Shown here in pieces: positions 36,301 through 44,639 of a stretch of DNA of 64,000 bases; position 1 is the first letter of the stretch; each line of letters begins with the position of its first letter. This DNA is from Hyphomicrobium sp. Lineage in GTDB: Bacteria; Pseudomonadota; Alphaproteobacteria; Rhizobiales; Hyphomicrobiaceae. A program made the position numbers and the translations under genes. The notes under the pieces are model-generated. The model was not told the origin of the DNA. It ran no database searches and saw only the letters and a program-made list of their open reading frames with translations. Location of the stretch: positions 1-64,000 of the forward strand of contig NZ_JAIELN010000014.1 in assembly GCF_019753045.1 (NCBI RefSeq), read 5' to 3'.

Positions 36301-38974
36301 TGCTTCCGACCCGCGTATGGCTTTGTCGGATCTGCAGCCGGAAGAACTCGACGCCATCATGGAGCACGCTTTCGCGCGCTACTTCGAAACGGCAGGCTTA
36401 TTTGGAACGCCGGCATCTTGCGTCGCCAAGATCGAGAAACTGAAGGCGTATGGCGTCGACGAAATCGCCTGCTTGATCGATTTCGGCATCTCGACCGAAG
36501 ACGTGTTGGCTAACCTTCCGCACCTTGATGAATTGCGCCGGATGACCAATCCCATCGGCGAAGAACTGAACCAGGATATCCCTTCACAAATCGTCCGCCA
36601 CGGCGTGAGCCATATGCAGGCCACTCCGTCTCTTGCGAGCATCCTGGCGTCCGACGATGCCTCACTCAATACGCTGGGACATTTGCGCATGCTGCTGCTG
36701 GGCGGCGAGGCGCTCCCGCGTGTGCTGATCGATCGATTGCGTTCCAGATACCAGGGACCGATCCACAATATGTACGGCCCGACCGAGACCTGCATCTGGT
36801 CGACGACAGCCAAGGTCGGCGGTGCTGGCGATCAGATCACCATTGGCGGCCCGATTGCGAATACTCGTGTCTACGTGGTCGATCAATTCATGCGTCCACT
36901 GCCGATTGGCGTGCCCGGTGAAATTGTCATTGGTGGCGCGGGCGTTGCGCGCGGCTATCTGGGACGGCCAGAGCTCACCGAAGAACGGTTCGTCCCCGAT
37001 CCGTTCGGCCGGGACGACGGGCGCCTCTACCGCACGGGCGATCTCGGGCGCTGGCTCCCCAATGGCACGATTGAATACCTCGGCCGGCTCGATCAGCAGG
37101 TAAAGATTCGCGGTCATAGGATTGAGCCTGGCGAGATCGAGTCGGTGCTGAGCCGGCATCCCTCGGTGAAGCAAAGCGCTGTCGTCTCGCGGTCCGACGA
37201 AGGCAGCAGCGAGCAACGCCTCATTGCCTATGTCGTGCCTGTCGCCAATAGCAGCGGAGCGTCTGCCGCTCCGAGCACGGCGCATTGGGAAACGATCTGG
37301 GACGAGACCTATCGCGGCACGGGTGACGCTGTCTCTGAAACGGTGGGTTGGCGGAGCAGTTACACCGGCGAACAAATCCCCGACGCTGAAATGCAGGATT
37401 GGATCGAGCGGACGGTTGAGCGAGTCCAGGATCTCCGGCCACAACGCATCCTCGAAATCGGCTGCGGAACGGGCATGATCCTTTTGCGCGTTGCGCCCAA
37501 CTGCGATCGCTACCACGGCATTGACCTCTCCGCGGCTGCACTTGCGCGCGTGAGAAACGAAGCTGATCGGAAGGGGCTAGGCAACGTCGTTCTCGAGCAG
37601 CGGGCGGCAAACACGGTCGCTTCCATGGACGGCGGGCCGTTCGACACGATCGTCATAAATTCCGTGGCGCAGTACTTTCCGAACGTCGAGTACTTCATCG
37701 ATGTACTCGAGCAGTGCATCGAAAAGCTGGCGCCGGGCGGGGCGATCTTCGTCGGCGACGTGCGTAGCCGGGCCCTTCTTGAGGTCATGCTGGCGGAAAT
37801 CGAACTGCTCAAGGCCTCGCCGGACACGCAGGCGGACGAGCTTCGCACGCGTCTGCGCAAGCGGGTCGATGACGAGGCGGAACTGGTGCTGGACCCGGAG
37901 CTGTTTCGGGCACTACTGAAGTTCATTCCCTCGGTCGAAAGTGTCGAAGTGGAACTGAAGACCGGGCGCGCGCAGACCGAGATGACGCGCTTCCGCTACG
38001 ACGTCGTCATCCGTAAGCAAGGTGGAATATCGCTTTCGCCCCTCGCAACGACGGCAGTGCAGGCGCCGCAACCATGCACGGTCGAGGCGTTGGGCGACAT
38101 CTTGCGATCTGCACAATCACCCATCCGCGTGACCGGTATCCCGAACGCCCGCGTGGCATCGGCGATAGCGGCGCTTGACCAGCTCAATGCACTGTCACCT
38201 TCGGCAAAACTAGGTTCTCTGGCGGGTCATTCCGACAACAGCCGTCAGCATTCCGTTGGGATCGACCCCGAAGACGTCAGATCGCTCGCTGAAAAGGGCG
38301 ATGTCGCCATCGAGTGGTCAGCCGCCGGACGGGAATTCTTCGATGCAGTCTATCGTCCTCGCGTGCCGGGGGTGACACACGCGACCGATACGGGCGTCAT
38401 TGGTGTTGCAAACTCTGATGACGGCGCTTCGCCGGATTGGTCTCAGTATGCAAATCGCCCAGTGCTCCGGGCCGCAGGGGAAGATTCGCTCATGCCGGCT
38501 CTGCGTCAGCATCTGCGCAAGGCGCTCCCGGAGTACATGCTGCCGTCGGCATTTGTCTTGCTCGATGCGTTGCCTTTAACTCCCAACGGCAAGCTCGATC
38601 GGCAAGCTCTGCCCGCGCCCGATCGCGCCCGCCACGAAACAGCGACAGCCTTTGTCGCGCCGGCGACGGACGTGGAACGCGAGCTTGCAAGTATCTTCCA
38701 GGACGTTCTGGGGTTGGCCGAGGTCGGGCTCGATGACAACTTCTTTGACCTCGGCGCCAGTTCCCTGACGATGGTCAGTGTCGTCGAGAAGATCCGCACG
38801 CGGATGGGAACGAAAGTGTCGCTCGTGCGCCTGTTTCAGTTCCCAACGTTGCGAAGCTTGGCCGCTTCGCTCGCAAACCGCGAGCGTGAGGCAGCAACGG
38901 TCGCGCCGGAACAGAGCCGCGCCAGCTTCCGCAAGGACTCGATGCAGCGCCGGCGCGAAGCACGTGCTCGATAG
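33392..38974 (+). CDS. NRPS, C-A(luciferase-like monooxygenase)(methyltransferase)-PCP
   Basis: An 1860-residue synthetase (ATG 33392; an upstream TTG at 33377 would add five). C domain at 3-445, with motif SHAILDS instead of HHxxxDG and intact VGLFINTLPVRV. The A domain starts near 465 and has A3 IFTSGSTGRPKG, A4 FDISVLE, A5 MYGPTET, A7 YRTGDLG, A8 GRLDQQVKIRGHRIEPGE and A10 NGKLD. Between A4 and A5 (about 35459-36550) sits a full FMN-type luciferase-like monooxygenase domain (GFSAIWTPERHFHPFGG, NGRVGLSFASGWH). Between A8 and A9 (37265-38020) sits a SAM methyltransferase (EIGCGTG). The PCP serine is in LGASSL (about 38762). No TE, so the chain should pass to another protein, probably the PKS. 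The code looks glycine-like. Confidence 0.93.
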   Translation: MIEDLYPLSPLQQGMLFHHLEAQTPGVDVEQLEVELNETIDANLLARAWAIVAAQHPILRTRFSWKDLRNPIQEVLSEVKIPLDVRDLSALSPDEQVAALRAFLTEDRLTALPLDVAPLWRVTLFHLGADRHQLVFTYSHAILDSCFAFIVRDVFDTYAALGRGEQPSFSHRPPYRDFITWLGEHLASSADAAETFWRTALAGFQTPTNLEALRLSSSSARTSGPHATLEFALSPAHTAKLHALCDKAGLRTSTVIEAAWALVLSAFSGRDDVAFGVTRTCRRSSIKDADRIVGLFINTLPVRVKLDGDLSALEFCQQMRRNQIETRAFEHSPLPDVLRHSELPRSQTLFDTIIVFNAETNDARFKSFGPEWQLRHFKLHDQTNFAFNVMAYDGPQITFKLSYDAGCFSRSAADRIGDMLQVVLHAIADNPDAKIANLPRLPSHDEQLVLQTWNATDKPLPGPGCIHEAFEAQVDRTPDAVALVDGNRSITYRELDKRANQLAHEILAQGVKPDQMVGIFIERSIEMMVGLLGILKAGAAYVPMDPSYPSERLAIILEDTQARIVVTTSDLRTKLPVGLNVICADPAGQNGNDERPRVAVNANNLAYVIFTSGSTGRPKGVMLEHHNVTSFFTGMDHALGTAPGVWLATTSISFDISVLELFWTLARGFKVVIQKEAEREARAAQQRASATPIDFSLFYFAADSDDAAGKASGRYRLLLEGAKFADENGFSAIWTPERHFHPFGGLYPNPAVTGAAVAAVTRRVAIRAGSVVLPLHSPFRIAEEWSMVDNLSNGRVGLSFASGWHVRDFALQPQNYKSRRELFARGIETVKALWRGEAVETIDGDGQTVQLKTFPPPVQKEPKLWVTASSHPDTFALAGRMGANVLTNLLVMKPEQFIENVAVYRKAWAEAGHEGRGSVSLMLHTFVGADEEEVRRKVRGPFIEYLKTSTDLVAKMRWELTPFAKRDDRDASDPRMALSDLQPEELDAIMEHAFARYFETAGLFGTPASCVAKIEKLKAYGVDEIACLIDFGISTEDVLANLPHLDELRRMTNPIGEELNQDIPSQIVRHGVSHMQATPSLASILASDDASLNTLGHLRMLLLGGEALPRVLIDRLRSRYQGPIHNMYGPTETCIWSTTAKVGGAGDQITIGGPIANTRVYVVDQFMRPLPIGVPGEIVIGGAGVARGYLGRPELTEERFVPDPFGRDDGRLYRTGDLGRWLPNGTIEYLGRLDQQVKIRGHRIEPGEIESVLSRHPSVKQSAVVSRSDEGSSEQRLIAYVVPVANSSGASAAPSTAHWETIWDETYRGTGDAVSETVGWRSSYTGEQIPDAEMQDWIERTVERVQDLRPQRILEIGCGTGMILLRVAPNCDRYHGIDLSAAALARVRNEADRKGLGNVVLEQRAANTVASMDGGPFDTIVINSVAQYFPNVEYFIDVLEQCIEKLAPGGAIFVGDVRSRALLEVMLAEIELLKASPDTQADELRTRLRKRVDDEAELVLDPELFRALLKFIPSVESVEVELKTGRAQTEMTRFRYDVVIRKQGGISLSPLATTAVQAPQPCTVEALGDILRSAQSPIRVTGIPNARVASAIAALDQLNALSPSAKLGSLAGHSDNSRQHSVGIDPEDVRSLAEKGDVAIEWSAAGREFFDAVYRPRVPGVTHATDTGVIGVANSDDGASPDWSQYANRPVLRAAGEDSLMPALRQHLRKALPEYMLPSAFVLLDALPLTPNGKLDRQALPAPDRARHETATAFVAPATDVERELASIFQDVLGLAEVGLDDNFFDLGASSLTMVSVVEKIRTRMGTKVSLVRLFQFPTLRSLAASLANREREAATVAPEQSRASFRKDSMQRRREARAR

Positions 38975-39019
38975 TCGATTGGTCCGCAGCAAGCTTCCGT
39001 GCACGCGGGACTTCAACGA

Positions 39020-40294
39020 TTATACGACAAGTAACCCCAGTTTATCCTGAAGCTGGGGAGCTACCAGAGTGGCAGTAATGATTGCTCGGAGCGACCGCTC
39101 GCGGTAGCGGGAAACCATGTCGAACAGAGCTCGGCTTCTGTAGCCTTTGCGGACCGAAAAGCCTCCCGCATAGGAGATGACGTGCGGATCCCAGCGAGCT
39201 TTCGAAATATCGGTTCCGGTAGATAGGTTCACGATCCGCAACTTGTTGTCGATCGCCCATTTGACGGCTTCCACAACGACTGTCGTCATTACACTATAGC
39301 GGCCCCAGCGGGGATCGTAACCGGAGTAGTAGAGATATAATTCGTCGCCGAATCTGAAGCCAATTCTGGTCGCCACGACCTCGTCGTTTATCACGAGCTG
39401 AAAAATTCGGAGCGCTCCGCGCCGAGCGAGTTCCGTGCAGTACTGAAGCATGAAGGAACGGCTGACAGGCGAAGCAAAAACATTGTTGTGTTTGATCGAA
39501 GCGGCTGCATTGGCGCGAGCCGCATGAAGAGCAAAAAGTCGATCAAGCGCTGCTGGTACATCCTCAGGCTTGTCTATGATGCGGAGCTGAGGCGTGATTT
39601 TTTCGCTGGCCAGAGAATTGTAACACTTTCTGATGGCCTGTTTCATATTCCTGGATAAGTTCGCTCTGAACTGCTCCCAGGTCGGTGCCAGATGGAGAAT
39701 ATGAACCGTCGTGTTTAGATAAGGCGTTTGACGGATTCTCGCGGGCAACGTTGTCGCCGCCTGTTGCAATCGCAGTCCGCGCCACTGCACCCAGTCGGCT
39801 CCGTTCGCGTTATCCAAAAAAACAGAGATCGAGCGAACGACTGCGGGTGTGTGCTCGGGCAGACAGAGAGGACCGCGGAATTCTGTGACGTTTGAGTCCG
39901 CTCCGAAAAACTGAAGTTCCTTCGCGCTCAGCGGCCCATAGCCAGGCCGTTGCGTCACAATCATAGGGGCAACCGCGACAAGCTCGCCGCTGTCGTTACG
40001 CAATAGGAAAAGGCGAGGGAAGTCTTTGGCCTTTACATTGTTGCGCTTGTAGTGTTGCCACCAGGTCGAAGCCCATAAGTGCGTCGTAAACGGCAGGCGA
40101 GGCGAAATGCGCTCGTGGAGCGAATCCCATTGCGCAATCAAATCGTTCAGGCCGGAGTCGTCGATTATCGTCTCGACGCTCAGCGTCGGATCGCCTTCGG
40201 CACAAAGATGTGCGGCATTCGCGATGCCTGCCTCTAATTTCATCATTGTCGTTCCGGTCGTAGATATCGCGCCCCGGGTATCGGAATTGAACAC
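39020..40294 (-). CDS. GNAT-fold protein of the CelD/BcsL type
   Basis: A protein of 408-424 residues with a double GNAT-like (FemAB-like) layout. The N-terminal half has LPFTTHLWASTWWQHY and LVAVAPMIV. The C-terminal acetyltransferase domain includes RANLSRNMKQAIRKCYN, HAARANAAASI and LYLYYSGYDPRWGRYSVMTTVVVEAVKWA, typical of CelD/BcsL proteins found in cellulose and EPS loci. It probably transfers an acyl or aminoacyl group onto a sugar or lipid. It is convergent with the NRPS gene (45-base gap), so it is the right border of the biosynthetic island. Starts at 40246 or 40243 are equally possible. Confidence 0.75.
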   Translation of the reverse strand: MFNSDTRGAISTTGTTMMKLEAGIANAAHLCAEGDPTLSVETIIDDSGLNDLIAQWDSLHERISPRLPFTTHLWASTWWQHYKRNNVKAKDFPRLFLLRNDSGELVAVAPMIVTQRPGYGPLSAKELQFFGADSNVTEFRGPLCLPEHTPAVVRSISVFLDNANGADWVQWRGLRLQQAATTLPARIRQTPYLNTTVHILHLAPTWEQFRANLSRNMKQAIRKCYNSLASEKITPQLRIIDKPEDVPAALDRLFALHAARANAAASIKHNNVFASPVSRSFMLQYCTELARRGALRIFQLVINDEVVATRIGFRFGDELYLYYSGYDPRWGRYSVMTTVVVEAVKWAIDNKLRIVNLSTGTDISKARWDPHVISYAGGFSVRKGYRSRALFDMVSRYRERSLRAIITATLVAPQLQDKLGLLVV

Positions 40295-40489
40295 GGCAAT
40301 CTTTGCTCAGCTAGCGGAAAGGCCTTGTAACCACATTCCTAAACCAAAATTCAGAAATTATAGGTGAATCGCGGCGAATAGAGTGGTCGATATGGCAGGA
40401 AAGTCAGCATGCGGCCAATCGCGTTAAGTCGCAAAAAGCGGGCATAGCCAACTCTATTCAGGGAGTGCCGAGGTAACGGTAATGCGGAA

Positions 40490-41365
40490 CTAGCGGCGGC
40501 TCGACGCCTTGCGGAATCCGCCAAAGAAATGACGAGGGAAGGATTCCCAGAGGTGACGCTCTTCCAAAGAGCCCAAGGCATTCAGTGTTCTAATTTCGAG
40601 CCCGCTGTCGTCGATGGCGGCGTCTAACCTCTTTCCGGCGACGGAAGCTGGCGCTTGGTAGCATCCGCTTTTCGAGAGAGCTTCGATTACGATGTTTTCG
40701 GCACGGACCGGATTCGAAACGCGCCAGCAACGGTAAATCCCGAACGTAGTCTCTACGTCTGCTGCCCGATTGATTTCCTTGAGCCGATGCTCGACGGTAC
40801 GGGTCGTCATCCCGGCCGAGATCAGCTCACTTTCGGAATTGGCCAGCATGAAAATCCAACCGGCTTTCGGCTCGTCCGCAATCTTTTTCCGCTTCAGAAA
40901 AGCATAGACGCAGCGGCGAGTGGGAAGCTCGAGAAGGACCTTTCGCGCATCAGCAAAGGCGTCCCGGTCCCTGTCTTTGATTGCTGCACTGAGAGCGCGG
41001 ATTTCCGCAGCAATGGCCGCCGCGAGCCGAGCTGACGGATACCCGAGCTGACCGGCAATGGTAAACCAGTCGAACGAATCCCGCCGCGCGACGCGGCCAA
41101 ACAATCCTTCGACGTCGTTGGCGGACACGAACGTCTCTTCGCGCCAAACCGGCAATAAAAAAGAGCTCAGGATATTGAGTAATCGCCAACAGGACGCTTC
41201 TCGCCGCTTCTGTGTTTCCACCGGCGGCGCCGCCGTTCCGAATGCGCACATCTCTACGGGGCGGTCATTCATCCCGCTCGATCTCAACTGGGGCGACGCT
41301 AGAGGAAGGGCGTCATCCTGATGCCGCCACGGCTGACGAGAAATCCAGCCAGTCATGATCGGCAA
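40490..41365 (-). CDS. T5orf172/MUG113-like GIY-YIG domain protein
   Basis: A protein of 260-291 residues. Residues 165-240 show WIFMLANSESELISAGMTTRTVEHRLKEI in pieces that match the T5orf172/MUG113 branch of GIY-YIG nucleases: an aromatic strand start, GMTTRT, an Arg-Leu-Glu helix, then CWRVSNPVRAENIVIEAL. The first Tyr of the GIY motif is replaced (WIF), so activity is uncertain. The N-terminal 130 residues are not recognised. A start at 41272 (MNDRPVEM) is plausible. It lies between the EPS/NRPS region and the RND operon and has no obvious partner. Confidence 0.6.
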   Translation of the reverse strand: MPIMTGWISRQPWRHQDDALPLASPQLRSSGMNDRPVEMCAFGTAAPPVETQKRREASCWRLLNILSSFLLPVWREETFVSANDVEGLFGRVARRDSFDWFTIAGQLGYPSARLAAAIAAEIRALSAAIKDRDRDAFADARKVLLELPTRRCVYAFLKRKKIADEPKAGWIFMLANSESELISAGMTTRTVEHRLKEINRAADVETTFGIYRCWRVSNPVRAENIVIEALSKSGCYQAPASVAGKRLDAAIDDSGLEIRTLNALGSLEERHLWESFPRHFFGGFRKASSRR

Positions 41366-41513
41366 GGAAACTGAAAGAACGCTATCTTAACAATCGCGAC
41401 TGTGTCGAGGACGATTCCGTCTGTGTGCTGCTGAAATGTAAGGTTTGGCTGATTGTGTGGCGTACTTTCGCCATCCGGGATAGCCGGAACTGCTGGAGAC
41501 CTGGGGCTCTCGA

Positions 41514-44500
41514 TTAGGCGCTTTCGGCCGTGGAGGCCGCCGGCGGAGTCTTCTCGCCGTCGCGCGCAAATCTTGCCTTGAGCTTCTCGAGCAGCAGGTA
41601 GATCACCGGCGTTGTGTAGAGCGTCAGGATCTGAGAGACGACAAGCCCGCCGATGATCGTGATGCCGAGCGGCCGGCGCAATTCCGACCCAGGGCCCACC
41701 GCAACGGCGAGCGGAATGGCGCCGAGCAACGCGGCCAGCGTTGTCATTAAGATAGGACGGAACCGCTGCAGACAAGCGTCGTAGATCGCAGCCTGCGGCG
41801 AGAGCCCGCGCTCGCGCTCCGCATGCAACGCGAAATCGACGAGCATGATGCCGTTCTTCTTCACGATGCCGATCAGCAAAATGACGCCGATGAGCGCAAT
41901 GACCGAGAGGTCCATGCTTGCCATCTGCAACGCAAGCAACGCACCGAGGCCCGCCGAAGGCAGCGTCGAGATGATCGTCAGCGGATGCGCGAGACTTTCG
42001 TACAGAACGCCGAGCACGATATAGATCGCGACGAGCGCCGCCAGGATCAGCAGCGTCTGTTGGTGCGCCTGCTCGACGAACGCCTTGGCGTCACCCGCAG
42101 GTTCACCGTGAATTGTCTCCGGCATATGCAAAGCCTGGAGAGCGGCGTCGATGCCTTGGAGACTTGTATCCATGCTGACGCCGGGCCGCAGATTGTAGTT
42201 GATCGTCACGGCAGGGAACGGGCCCTGATGGTTGACGACCAGCGGCGCGATACCTTCGCTCGTCGAAATGACGCTCGAGAGCGGGATCTGCTGCGTGCGG
42301 TCGATCGTCGGCACATAGATCCGCGATATATCCTTGGGATGCGCCTGGAGCTTCGGATCGATTTCCAGAATGACTTTGTATTGGTTACGATCGCCGTAAA
42401 TCGTCGAGAATTGGGTTTGCGAGAAGGCGTTCGAGAGCGCGTTGTCGATATCGACGATTGCGACGTTCAGTCGTGACGCGACGTCGCGATTGATGTTGAC
42501 GTTGAGTTGCAGTCCCCCGGCCTCGCGATCGGACGTCACGTCCGCAAGTCCAGGAACGGCACGCACCGCATCGATGACTTTCGGCACCCACGCGTAGAGA
42601 TCCTCGGCGTTGATCGCCCACAGTGTATATTGATAGTCGGCCTTGCCGGAGCGTGCTCCGGCCCGAATGTCGCGAGACGGCATGAGCCTCGTCGCCAGTC
42701 CGACGATTTTGCCGAGAGGCGCGCGCAATCGATCGATGACGACTGCGGTCGAAACATTGTGGCGCTCTTCGATCGGCTTCAGGCTGATGAACATGCGGCC
42801 TTGGTTCTGCGTCGGATTGGGGCCGCCGGCGCCGATGGATGAGCCGACGTTGTCGACCGCCGGATCGGCGAGGATCACGTTGAGAGCCTGCTTCTGGAGC
42901 CGGCTCATCTCTGCAAATGACACGTCGGCGTTGGCCTCCGTCGCAGCGATGATCAGGCCGGTGTCGTCCTCGGGCAGGTAGCCCTTGGGCAGCACTGAAT
43001 AGAAATGGATGGTCAGCACGATCGTCGCCAGGAAGACCGCGAGCATCACGAGCTGATTGCGGAGGGCAATTCTAAGCGTGAAGGCATAGCCCCTGACGAC
43101 AAGGGCAAGCGCCCCCTCGAAAATGCGGTCGGCGAGATTCCTGTGTGCCTCGGCTCCAGACTTGATGAAGTGAGCGCAGATCATCGGCGTGACCGTGAGC
43201 GATACGACGGCCGAGATGGCGATGGCGAATGTCAGCGTCAGTGCAAACTCGTGCAGCAGCCGGCCGACGATCCCGGTCATGAACAGAACCGGGATGAATG
43301 CCGCGACCAGCGATACCGAGATCGAAATGACGGTGAAGCCGATCTGCCTGGATCCTGCGAGCGCGGCGGCATAGGGCTTCATGCCCTTTTCCATATTGCG
43401 ATAGACGTTCTCGATCATCACGATCGCATCGTCGACGACGAAGCCAACGGCGACGGCGAGCGCCATCAGCGTAAGATTGTTGATCGAAAACCCTGCGGCC
43501 CACATCGCAGCGCATGTACCCGCGAGCGACAGCGGCACCGTTATCCCCGCCGCAATCGTCGGCGTCGGGCGTCTGAGAAAAACGAACACGACGGACATGA
43601 CGAGCAGGATCGTCAACCCGAGCGTGAACTGCATATCGTGAACGGACGCACGGATAGTCGTCGTCCGGTCGCTGAGGATCGAAATGTCTATCCCAGCAGG
43701 AATCCATTCCTTGAGCTGGGGAAGCAGCGCTTTCACCCGGTCGACCGTGTCGATGACGTTCGCCTCGGGCGTCTTCGTGATGATCAGAAGCACCGCTGGA
43801 GCATGGCCAAACCGCGCGGACGAGCGCGCGTTTCGCGTTGCCTTGATGACTGTCGCGACGTCCCCGACCTTGACGATATCGCCGTTCGGCATGTTCTTGA
43901 CGACGATGTTTTTGTACTCGTCGGGCTCGGTCATCTGCTCGTTCGACTGCAGTATGATCGTTTGCTGTTCCCCATCCACCGATCCGATTGGCGAGAGATC
44001 GTTGGCGTTGGAAACGGCATTCTTCACATCCTCGAAACTGACGCCCATCGCAGCAACGAGCGTGGGATCGACCTGGATGCGCGTCGCCGGTTGGTCCGCG
44101 CCGCTGACAGTCACATCCGCCACGCCCTCGACCTGCGAAATACGCTGGCCGATGACGGTGTCGGCGGTATCGTAGATGGCGCCCGTCGCCATCGTCTTTG
44201 ACGTCAACGCGAGGATGAGAATGGGCGCGGCGGAAGGGTTCGCTTTCCGGAATGTCGGAACTTGCGGAAGGTCGCCCGGAAGATCTGCGGTCGCTGCGTT
44301 CAAGGCCGCCTGCACGTCGCGGCCCGCGCCGTCGATGTTGCGATTGAGGTCGAACTGCATCGCGATAGACGTCGAGCCGAGCGAGTTCGTCGACGTCATC
44401 TCCGTGACGCCAGCGATTTCGCCGAGACGCCGTTCGAGCGGCGAGGCGACGCTCGATGCCATCGTGGTCGGGTCGGCGCCGGGACGCGTCGCCATGATGC

Positions 44501-44636
44501 GCACGGTCGGAAACTCGATCGCCGGCATGCTCGCAACCGGCAGGAGCCCGTACGCAACCGCGCCCGCTAGAAACAGGCCGATGGCGAGCAGCGCCGTTCC
44601 GATGGGCCTCTCGATGAAGATGCGCGAGACGTTCAT
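41514..44636 (-). CDS. mdtC: RND efflux permease, MdtC-like
   Basis: A 1040-residue RND transporter. It starts MNVSRIFIERPIGTALLAI, has 12 membrane segments, two large periplasmic loops, and VVDDAIVMIENV in segment 4 with the proton-relay Asp pair. The MdtB/MdtC/OqxB-type branch is indicated by LPVASMPAIEFPTV and QFDLNRNIDGAGRDVQAAL. It sits third in an adaptor-permease-permease operon, only three bases after the second permease gene, as in mdtABC, where the two permeases form a heterotrimer. Substrates are probably amphipathic compounds; bile-salt or drug specificity is not shown. Confidence 0.9.
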   Translation of the reverse strand: MNVSRIFIERPIGTALLAIGLFLAGAVAYGLLPVASMPAIEFPTVRIMATRPGADPTTMASSVASPLERRLGEIAGVTEMTSTNSLGSTSIAMQFDLNRNIDGAGRDVQAALNAATADLPGDLPQVPTFRKANPSAAPILILALTSKTMATGAIYDTADTVIGQRISQVEGVADVTVSGADQPATRIQVDPTLVAAMGVSFEDVKNAVSNANDLSPIGSVDGEQQTIILQSNEQMTEPDEYKNIVVKNMPNGDIVKVGDVATVIKATRNARSSARFGHAPAVLLIITKTPEANVIDTVDRVKALLPQLKEWIPAGIDISILSDRTTTIRASVHDMQFTLGLTILLVMSVVFVFLRRPTPTIAAGITVPLSLAGTCAAMWAAGFSINNLTLMALAVAVGFVVDDAIVMIENVYRNMEKGMKPYAAALAGSRQIGFTVISISVSLVAAFIPVLFMTGIVGRLLHEFALTLTFAIAISAVVSLTVTPMICAHFIKSGAEAHRNLADRIFEGALALVVRGYAFTLRIALRNQLVMLAVFLATIVLTIHFYSVLPKGYLPEDDTGLIIAATEANADVSFAEMSRLQKQALNVILADPAVDNVGSSIGAGGPNPTQNQGRMFISLKPIEERHNVSTAVVIDRLRAPLGKIVGLATRLMPSRDIRAGARSGKADYQYTLWAINAEDLYAWVPKVIDAVRAVPGLADVTSDREAGGLQLNVNINRDVASRLNVAIVDIDNALSNAFSQTQFSTIYGDRNQYKVILEIDPKLQAHPKDISRIYVPTIDRTQQIPLSSVISTSEGIAPLVVNHQGPFPAVTINYNLRPGVSMDTSLQGIDAALQALHMPETIHGEPAGDAKAFVEQAHQQTLLILAALVAIYIVLGVLYESLAHPLTIISTLPSAGLGALLALQMASMDLSVIALIGVILLIGIVKKNGIMLVDFALHAERERGLSPQAAIYDACLQRFRPILMTTLAALLGAIPLAVAVGPGSELRRPLGITIIGGLVVSQILTLYTTPVIYLLLEKLKARFARDGEKTPPAASTAESA

Positions 44637-44639
44637 CGC

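Noticed and set aside
43005-44201. A 398-codon frame antisense to the mdtC-like gene.
   Set aside because: Arg/Asp-rich shadow of the RND coding frame.
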